A DNA stretch of 51,744 nucleotides, taken from a virus. Location: positions 1 to 51,744 of IMG/VR virus record IMGVR_UViG_3300046690_000688; one strand, written 5' to 3'. Positions within the stretch are counted from its first letter, which is position 1. Each line of letters starts with the position of its first letter. The notes beneath the pieces were generated by a model, which was not told the DNA's origin, searched no databases, and saw only the letters and a list, made by a program, of their open reading frames with translations. The position numbers were made by a program, and so were the translations under genes. Positions 4,554 through 10,338 of the stretch are shown in pieces.

Positions 4554-6626
4554 ATGACACCCCACGCCATCGTCGAGTCCTACTTCGCCAAGCGCTTCCA
4601 GGTCGTCTTCTGGCCGGCCGTCGGCGACCAGAAAGGTCCGAAGGAGAAGGACTGGCCGCGTCGACCGGCGACGCTGGAGCAGTTCACGGACGGCGACCGC
4701 GTCGGCATCCTGACGGGCATTGAAATCTCTCCCGGTAAGTTCCTTCATGATGTCGATATCGACTGGGCCCCCGGCTATCAGATTGCCGCCGCCTTCCTGC
4801 CGAAGACCGAGTTCATCTACGGCCGCGCCTCGAAGCGTGTCAGCCACTGCTTCTATACCCTCCCCGAAGCCCTCGCCTGCATTCAGTACAAGGACCCCGT
4901 CGACGGCGCGATGTTGATGGAGGTGCGCGGCGTGAAGGCCGACGGCTCGATCGGCTTCCAGTCGATGGCGCCGCCGTCGATCTGGTCAAAGGGCGACAAG
5001 CGCGAGCCGCTCGAGTTCCGCGCTGAGGGCATCCCCGCGCACTTCGAAGGGGTGAAGCACTTCCTCCAGCGCGTGACGCTCGGCGCCGTCGGCATGCTGC
5101 TCGCCAAGCGGCTCGGCCACAACGGATTCGGCCACGAGGTCCGGCTGGCATGGGCCGGGTTCCTGCTTCGCGCCTCGATCCCGCCCGAAGACCTCGTCGC
5201 CATGGGTGAGGTCATCTCCCTCCACTGTAACAACCGCGAGGTCGTTGACGTCAGGCAGGTGGTCGAATCGACGGCCGCCGCCCTCGCCGCCGGGACAAAG
5301 AAGGTCAAGGGTGGACCGGCGTTCGCGAAGCTGCTGGGCGACAAGCGCATCATCGAGCAGATCAACGCCTGGCTCGGCCGCGACTCCGACTTCATCCGCA
5401 CGCCCGACGGGCTCATCGTCAAGGACAACCAGCTGAACGTCCGTCGCGCGGTCGCGCTGATCGGCATCGAGCTCAGCTACCAGGAGTTCGCCGAGCGCAT
5501 GCTCGTCTCTGAGGATGGCAGGCCGCCACGCCCGCTCGACGACCGCACGCTCAACAACGTCTGGCTTCGCATCGACCGCGAGCACCACTTCCGGCCGTCG
5601 TTCACCTTCTACGAGAAGGTCATCACCGATGCGGCCTACGACAACGGCTTCCACCCGGTCCGCGACTACCTGTCTTCGCTTACCTGGGATGGCGAGCCGC
5701 GCATCAACACGTGGCTGTCTCAGTACGGTGGCGCCGAAGAGCAGACCGAAGGTTCCGAGACGCAGACCTATCTTGAGGCCATCAGCAGCATCGTCCTGAT
5801 CGCCGCCGTCCGGCGCGCATTCCACCCGGGCTGCAAGTATGACGAGATGCTCGTCCTCGAGAGCCAGCAGGGCTTCAACAAGTCGGGCGCGCTCAGGGCG
5901 CTCTGTCCTCAGGATGAGTGGTTCTCAGACGACCTGCCGCTGAACGTCGACGCCAAGGAGATCATCGAGCGCACGCTCGGCAAGTGGATCATCGAGGCGT
6001 CAGACCTGGTCGGCGGCAGGAAGGCAGACCGCGATCACCTCAAGTCGATGCTCTCACGGCAGATCGACGGCCCGGCACGGATGGCCTACGCGCACATCCC
6101 GGTCGAGCGGCCACGTCAGTTCATCATCATCGGCACGACGAACAACAACGAATACCTGGCCGACGCGACAGGCGCGCGCCGGTTCTGGCCGATCAAGGTC
6201 GGACGGTTCGATGTCGAGGGGCTCATCAAGGACCGCGATCAGCTGTGGGCCGAGGCCGTGCACCGCGAGGCCGCGGGTGAATCCATACGACTGGCCGAGG
6301 GGCTGTGGAGTGCGGCCGGCGCGCATCAGGAGCAGCGACGATCGGTCGATGCGTGGGAGGAGATCATCCAGGACGTGCTGGAACAGCTCGTGCCGGCCTC
6401 GAACGGGGCCGTCCGCATCGCGACGAGCAAGGTCTGGGACGCACTCGGCATCGAGGCTGCCAGGCGGGACCTGCTAGGTGCGAAACGCATCGCGGAGATC
6501 TTGCAACGCTTCGGGTTCGAGCGGACGAGAATCATGGTCGACGGGAAGACGCAGGTCGGCTATTCGAGGTCGACACCCCTCTCCGATTACAAATCTGTAA
6601 TCAGTAACACGCCAGACCTAATGTAA
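4554..6626 (+). CDS. Primase-polymerase / VirE-type helicase replication protein, 690 aa
   Basis: Residues ~1-190 fit a bifunctional primase-polymerase domain, with the acidic metal-binding cluster H-D-V-D-I-D-W at 65-71. Residues ~360-600 fit the VirE/P4-type helicase family: P-loop region at 436-444, then K-W-I-I-E-A-S-D-L (Walker B-like), T-T-N-N-N-E-Y-L (sensor 1) and G-A-R-R-F-W-P-I-K (arginine finger region). A small winged-helix-like C-terminus follows. It would unwind the phage origin and prime DNA synthesis. The P-loop is odd: E-S-Q-Q-G-F-N-K-S lacks two of the usual glycines. It is expressed together with the HTH gene and followed by the iterated repeats at 6597-6821, a candidate origin. 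Confidence 0.88.
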   Translation: MTPHAIVESYFAKRFQVVFWPAVGDQKGPKEKDWPRRPATLEQFTDGDRVGILTGIEISPGKFLHDVDIDWAPGYQIAAAFLPKTEFIYGRASKRVSHCFYTLPEALACIQYKDPVDGAMLMEVRGVKADGSIGFQSMAPPSIWSKGDKREPLEFRAEGIPAHFEGVKHFLQRVTLGAVGMLLAKRLGHNGFGHEVRLAWAGFLLRASIPPEDLVAMGEVISLHCNNREVVDVRQVVESTAAALAAGTKKVKGGPAFAKLLGDKRIIEQINAWLGRDSDFIRTPDGLIVKDNQLNVRRAVALIGIELSYQEFAERMLVSEDGRPPRPLDDRTLNNVWLRIDREHHFRPSFTFYEKVITDAAYDNGFHPVRDYLSSLTWDGEPRINTWLSQYGGAEEQTEGSETQTYLEAISSIVLIAAVRRAFHPGCKYDEMLVLESQQGFNKSGALRALCPQDEWFSDDLPLNVDAKEIIERTLGKWIIEASDLVGGRKADRDHLKSMLSRQIDGPARMAYAHIPVERPRQFIIIGTTNNNEYLADATGARRFWPIKVGRFDVEGLIKDRDQLWAEAVHREAAGESIRLAEGLWSAAGAHQEQRRSVDAWEEIIQDVLEQLVPASNGAVRIATSKVWDALGIEAARRDLLGAKRIAEILQRFGFERTRIMVDGKTQVGYSRSTPLSDYKSVISNTPDLM

Positions 6627-6821
6627 TAGAGGTAATTAGGGTAATATTCCGGGCAATATTACTGGATTACCGATAGTTACACCTTCCCCCAGAGTTTATT
6701 TCTGCGTCTTCGGACTTCCCTACTTGTTTTATCTTTTATAGATAGGGTAATAAGTGTAATAGAGGTTAACTCAGAGAGGAACAGTAGCACTTAACTGACT
6801 ACGCTCTATTACCCTTGTTAC
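6597..6821. repeat. Iterated GTAAT/GTAAC units, candidate origin or control region
   Basis: This A/T-rich non-coding stretch holds GTAAT at 6623, 6632 and 6641 (exact 9-bp steps), GTAAT at 6747 and 6756 with GTTAA at 6765 (9-bp steps again), and the reverse orientation ATTAC at 6808 with GTTAC at 6817 (9 bp apart). Further copies are ATTAC 6666 / GTTAC 6676 and GTAAT 6597 / GTAAC 6604. The best unit is GTAATAGAG. Iterons next to a replicative helicase gene are typical of origins; a terminase recognition site is the alternative. No gene is seen from 6627 to 6889. Confidence 0.6.
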
Positions 6822-6889
6822 AGTATCCAAAAGTTTTAACAAGATTCCTATAGACACCTTGGCTTTTCTATGTTTAGGTGGAAAAGACA

Positions 6890-7225
6890 ATGGCTCAACT
6901 TCAAACTCTTGCCGACTTTCTCGGAACGGAACCGTCTCCCCTCGAAGAGGAAATCGACGTCATGACGCTAACAGTCAAGGAGTTCTGCCGCGGTGTCCTG
7001 ACGTCACGCGAGTATCGTCAGTCGATTCTCGACCGTGTTACGCGCGGTACGCTTCCGCCGGCGATCGAGTGCCGCATGTATGACTATGCGTACGGCAAGC
7101 CCGTCGAGCATGTCGAGCACACCGGCGAGCACGGCCAGCCGATCGAAGTCATCACGCGCGTCGTGCGAGTCATCGTCGACCCGGAGCTGGACGACTACGT
7201 CCCCGAAACCACAGTGATGCATTGA
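6890..7225 (+). CDS. Putative terminase small subunit, 111 aa
   Basis: I place the start at ATG 6890, which has AGGTGG 8 nt upstream; a GTG 12 nt earlier has no such site. The protein has a helical N-terminal half with a possible HTH (E-Y-R-Q-S-I-L-D-R-V-T-R-G-T-L-P-P-A-I-E) and then Y-A-Y-G-K-P-V-E-H-V-E-H-T-G and a beta-rich end. The 'GKPVE' context is common in small terminase-like phage proteins that sit directly before TerL, as here. It would recognise phage DNA for packaging. The assignment rests mainly on position, size and this motif. Confidence 0.65.
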   Translation: MAQLQTLADFLGTEPSPLEEEIDVMTLTVKEFCRGVLTSREYRQSILDRVTRGTLPPAIECRMYDYAYGKPVEHVEHTGEHGQPIEVITRVVRVIVDPELDDYVPETTVMH

Positions 7226-8445
7226 TGCCGGCCGTTGCTGTAAAAGAGGTCGAGCTACGGGTCCAGACCCCTCGTGCGTTCCTACCTCTGCTGTCTCCGA
7301 ACAAGCGCTATCGAGGCGCATGGGGCGGCCGTGGCGGCGCGAAGAGCTGGTTCTTCGCCGAACTGCTCATCGAGGAGTTCATCGAAGACCCGACTCTGCG
7401 CGCCGTCTGCGTGCGCGAGTTCCAGAAGTCGCTGAAGTTCTCCTCCAAGCAGCTCATCGAGGACACGATCGAGCGCCTCGGCGTCGGTCGCCTCTTTCGC
7501 ATCCTCAGCACGCACATCGAGACGCTCAAGGGCGGCGTCATCCTGTTCCAGGGCATGGCGACGCACACGGAAGAATCTGTCAAGTCGCTCGAGGGATTCA
7601 AGATCGCGTGGCTTGAAGAAGCGCAGCGCATCTCGAAGCGCTCGCTCAACCTGCTGCGTCCGACGCTGTTCAGGGTCCCCGGCTCGGAGATCTGGGCATC
7701 GTGGAATCCGAACTCGCCGAAGGATCCGATCGACGAGCTGCTACGTGGTGCCGACGTGCCGGAGGATGCGGCAGTCGCGAAGGTCAACTGGAGCGACAAT
7801 CCGTGGTTTCCTGAGGCACTGCGCAAGGAGCTTGAGTGGGACCGCGCTCGTGACCCTGACAAGTATGCACACGTCTGGCAGGGCGCGTACGCGACACGGT
7901 CGGAGGCGCGCGTCTTCAAGAACTGGCGCATCGACGAGTTCGACTCGCCTGATGATGCGACGTACTACTATGGTGCAGACTGGGGCTTCAGCGTCGACCC
8001 GTCGACACTGATTCGCTGTCGCATCGATGGACGGAAGATGTTTATCGACCACGAGGCGTATCGCATCGGCGTGGAGATCGACCACCTGCCGGCGCTCTTC
8101 GATCAGGTGCCAGGCGCACGGGAGTGGCCGATCCGGGCAGACTCGGCGAGGCCCGAGACGATCTCATACCTGCAGCGCAACGGGTTCCCGAAGATGCGTT
8201 CTGCCACGAAGGGGCCGAACAGCGTCAAGGAGGGCGTCATTTTCCTTCAGAACTATGACATCATCGTCCATCCGCGCTGCATCCACACGATCGACGAGCT
8301 GACCGACTATTCGTACGTCGTCGACAGGCTGACAGGCCGCGTCACGCCGCTGCTTGCCGACAAGAAGAACCACATCATCGACCCGCTGCGCTATGCGACC
8401 GAAGAGGTCCGGCAGCCGGCGGTGGACGACTGGTTGGTTGTATGA
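7225..8445 (+). CDS. terL: Terminase large subunit (PBSX/Terminase_3 type), 406 aa
   Basis: ATP-driven DNA packaging motor and headful/cos nuclease. The ATPase domain has Walker A G-G-R-G-G-A-K-S at 34-41 and Walker B with catalytic acids in I-A-W-L-E-E-A at 128-133. The RNase H-like nuclease domain shows D252 in G-A-D-W-G-F, D306 in I-R-A-D-S-A and D386 in H-I-I-D-P-L-R-Y, the expected acidic triad. Length is normal for the family. I choose ATG 7225 (TGATG overlap with the small subunit stop) over a TTG one codon earlier. The stop overlaps the portal ATG. Confidence 0.95.
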   Translation: MPAVAVKEVELRVQTPRAFLPLLSPNKRYRGAWGGRGGAKSWFFAELLIEEFIEDPTLRAVCVREFQKSLKFSSKQLIEDTIERLGVGRLFRILSTHIETLKGGVILFQGMATHTEESVKSLEGFKIAWLEEAQRISKRSLNLLRPTLFRVPGSEIWASWNPNSPKDPIDELLRGADVPEDAAVAKVNWSDNPWFPEALRKELEWDRARDPDKYAHVWQGAYATRSEARVFKNWRIDEFDSPDDATYYYGADWGFSVDPSTLIRCRIDGRKMFIDHEAYRIGVEIDHLPALFDQVPGAREWPIRADSARPETISYLQRNGFPKMRSATKGPNSVKEGVIFLQNYDIIVHPRCIHTIDELTDYSYVVDRLTGRVTPLLADKKNHIIDPLRYATEEVRQPAVDDWLVV

Positions 8446-10118
8446 GCGCCAAACCCGAAGGCGTCCTTAAGTCCCTCACCTCGGTCCTCCTCGACCGCTA
8501 TCGCTTCTTCCGGCAGGCGGGCGTCAGCTTCGGCGGCGCACGCGACCTCTACGCGGTGCTCGGCTACCAGCGCATCCTTCAGTACCTCGACTATCGCCTG
8601 CGCTACCAGCGCGGCGGCATCGCGAAGCGCATCGTCGAGGCGTATCCGAAGGCGACGTGGCGCGGCGGCGTCGAGCTGTACGAGGACGAGGATGCCGCGA
8701 ATGATACGGCGTTCGAGCAGGCGTGGAAGTCGATTCAGGATCGCCTGAACGTCTGGTCGCGTCTCCAGGCGGCCGACATCCTGGCCGGCCTCAGCACGTT
8801 CTCCGTCCTCCTGATCGGTGCACCTGGCGAGCTGGAGACGGAGCTGCCGCGCGGCACGTCGCCGGACAAACTGCTCTACCTCCAGCCCTACTCGGGCGGC
8901 GGCGGCCCGCCCACGTCCAACACGCTGCTCATGCAGAATCACACGCAGGGCCTGGACTCGGACTGCTCGATCAAGAACTTCGACGTCGACCCGAAGAGCG
9001 TCCGCTTCGGCGAGCCGCTGACCTACCTGCTGCGCCGCACGGACATCAACCTGCCTGGCCAGATGCGCGAGATCCACTGGTCGCGCGTCATCCACATCGC
9101 AGAAGGCTGCCTCGATGACAACGTCTACGGCATGCCGACGTTGGAGAACGTGTGGAACCTGCTCGACGATCTCGACAAGGTCACCGGCGGCGGGGCCGAG
9201 TCGTTCTGGCTGCGCGCGAACCAGGGGCTGCACCTCGATGTCGACAAGGATATGGGGCTGCCCGGATCGACAGCCGCAGGGCTGAGCGCCGACGAGCGCA
9301 AGCAGCTGCACGAGAAGGCCGAGGAGATCCAGCACCAGCTGCAGCGCGTCCTGGTCACGCGCGGCGTGACCGCCACGCAGCTCGGCTCGGACGTCGCCAA
9401 CCTCGGTCCGAACGCCGACGCCATCCTCAAGCAGATCGGCGGCAGCAAGGGCATTCCGACGCGCATCCTGACGGGCTCGGAGATGGGGCAGCTGGCCAGC
9501 GGTCAGGACGCCGACAACTGGCGCACGCAGGTCCAGGATCGGCGCACGAGCTACGCCGGGCCGATGATCGTGCGGCGGCTCGTGGACAGGCTCGTCGAGT
9601 ACGGCTACCTGCCGAAGCCGAAGCAGTACGACATCGCCTGGCCTGTCGAGGAGGACATGTCGGAGCTGGACAAGGCGACGCTCGCGCTCACGCTGACGAA
9701 CGTGAACAAGCAGTACGGCAGCGACGTGTTCGACGCCGACTTCATCCGCGAGAAGGCGTACAAGCTCGAGCCGCTCGACGAGCTGCCGCAGTGGGAGTTC
9801 ATGTCCGAGCTGGACAAGGCGACGCTCGCCACGAAGCTGGCGATGGTCAACAAGGAGATGGGCATCACCGTCTACACGGACGACGAGATCCGCGACATGT
9901 CGTTCGGCAAGCCGCCGCTGACCGACGCGGAGAAGGTACCGATCGGGGCGCCCGAGCGCATCAGCGTGACGCAGCCGCCGGAGCTGGGGGCGGACGGACA
10001 GCCTATACCGCAACCCGCGCTGCCGAACACGCCTGAGATCAAGGCGGCGCTCAGGGCGCTGGAAGAGGCGATCGAGAAGGACGACCTCGAAGCGATCGGA
10101 AAGTTGCTCAGGTCATGA
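8442..10118 (+). CDS. Portal protein (DUF1073 type), 558 aa
   Basis: The dodecameric portal forms the DNA entry vertex and docks the terminase. Membership is suggested by the opening region (Y-A-V-L-G-Y-Q-R-I-L-Q-Y-L-D-Y-R-L-R-Y), the segment G-I-A-K-R-I-V-E-A-Y-P-K-A-T-W-R, the central W-S-R-V-I-H-I-A-E, and the position between TerL and the MuF protein. It starts in an ATGA overlap with terL. Oddity: residues ~406-441 and ~454-489 form an internal repeat beginning M-S-E-L-D-K-A-T-L-A. The last 30 residues are a charged helix. Confidence 0.9.
   Translation: MSAKPEGVLKSLTSVLLDRYRFFRQAGVSFGGARDLYAVLGYQRILQYLDYRLRYQRGGIAKRIVEAYPKATWRGGVELYEDEDAANDTAFEQAWKSIQDRLNVWSRLQAADILAGLSTFSVLLIGAPGELETELPRGTSPDKLLYLQPYSGGGGPPTSNTLLMQNHTQGLDSDCSIKNFDVDPKSVRFGEPLTYLLRRTDINLPGQMREIHWSRVIHIAEGCLDDNVYGMPTLENVWNLLDDLDKVTGGGAESFWLRANQGLHLDVDKDMGLPGSTAAGLSADERKQLHEKAEEIQHQLQRVLVTRGVTATQLGSDVANLGPNADAILKQIGGSKGIPTRILTGSEMGQLASGQDADNWRTQVQDRRTSYAGPMIVRRLVDRLVEYGYLPKPKQYDIAWPVEEDMSELDKATLALTLTNVNKQYGSDVFDADFIREKAYKLEPLDELPQWEFMSELDKATLATKLAMVNKEMGITVYTDDEIRDMSFGKPPLTDAEKVPIGAPERISVTQPPELGADGQPIPQPALPNTPEIKAALRALEEAIEKDDLEAIGKLLRS
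9657..9944 (+). repeat. Internal 48-codon tandem repeat in the portal gene
   Basis: Units begin at 9657 and 9801 (period 144 nt). Both encode M-S-E-L-D-K-A-T-L-A-x2-L-x2-V-N-K and later a x-I-R-x segment followed by a Pro-Leu pair. DNA identity is high in the first ~30 nt and drops afterwards, so the duplication is not recent or the second half has diverged. Confidence 0.7.
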
Positions 10119-10120
10119 TA

Positions 10121-10303
10121 CTATTTTGGCAGCGTAAAAGAATCGAGCCAGGCGGGTCCCAGCATATTGCGTACCTGACGCAGCGGCCCTGCATCACGTC
10201 CGTCGCCGCTCATCCAGGCAAGCCGCAATTCGTGCTTCCAGTTTCGCCCGTAGACACGGGCGAACTCTTTCAAGGCCTTCAGCTGTTCTGGTGTTGGTTT
10301 CAT
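10121..10303 (-). CDS. Antisense-oriented small protein inside the packaging operon, 60 aa
   Basis: Leftward gene between portal and MuF genes, converging on the portal stop with 2 nt to spare. The product begins M-K-P-T-P-E-Q-L-K-A-L-K-E-F-A-R-V-Y-G-R-N-W-K and ends L-G-P-A-W-L-D-S-F-T-L. I recognise this pattern (short helical N-terminus, W-K...L, then R-N-x-L-G-P-x-W-L) as a recurrent small uncharacterised phage/bacterial protein. It has its own leaderless-type promoter at 10310-10338. Its expression with the early leftward trains, unlike the late operon around it, is inferred from that promoter. Confidence 0.8.
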   Translation of the reverse strand: MKPTPEQLKALKEFARVYGRNWKHELRLAWMSGDGRDAGPLRQVRNMLGPAWLDSFTLPK

Positions 10304-10309
10304 AGGCCA

Positions 10310-10338
10310 AGTGTACTACACGTTTTTAGAGAAGTAAA
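10310..10338 (-). promoter_or_regulatory. Leaderless-type promoter P3 of the antisense small gene
   Basis: Leftward TTTACT (-35, 10338-10333), 17-nt spacer, TACACT (-10, 10315-10310), 6 nt, ATG 10303: the same geometry as P1 and P2. The -10 is overlapped by a palindrome GTGTA-C-TACAC (10311-10321), a possible operator. The -35 lies directly next to the GTG start of the MuF gene at 10339, so activity here could interfere with its translation or transcription. Confidence 0.72.

Noticed and set aside
4986-5825. 279-codon open frame antisense to the helicase gene
   Set aside because: Same cause: codon bias on the coding strand leaves the reverse frame open. The product lacks domain-like sequence.
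6627-6889. tRNA or small RNA gene in the gap
   Set aside because: No cloverleaf, CCA end or strong stem is visible; the region is dominated by the GTAAT repeats.
8391-10013. 540-codon open frame antisense to the portal gene
   Set aside because: It is the mirror of a GC-rich coding sequence; its product is Arg/Leu/Val-rich and low in complexity, it has no ribosome binding site, and it overlaps an unmistakable portal gene.
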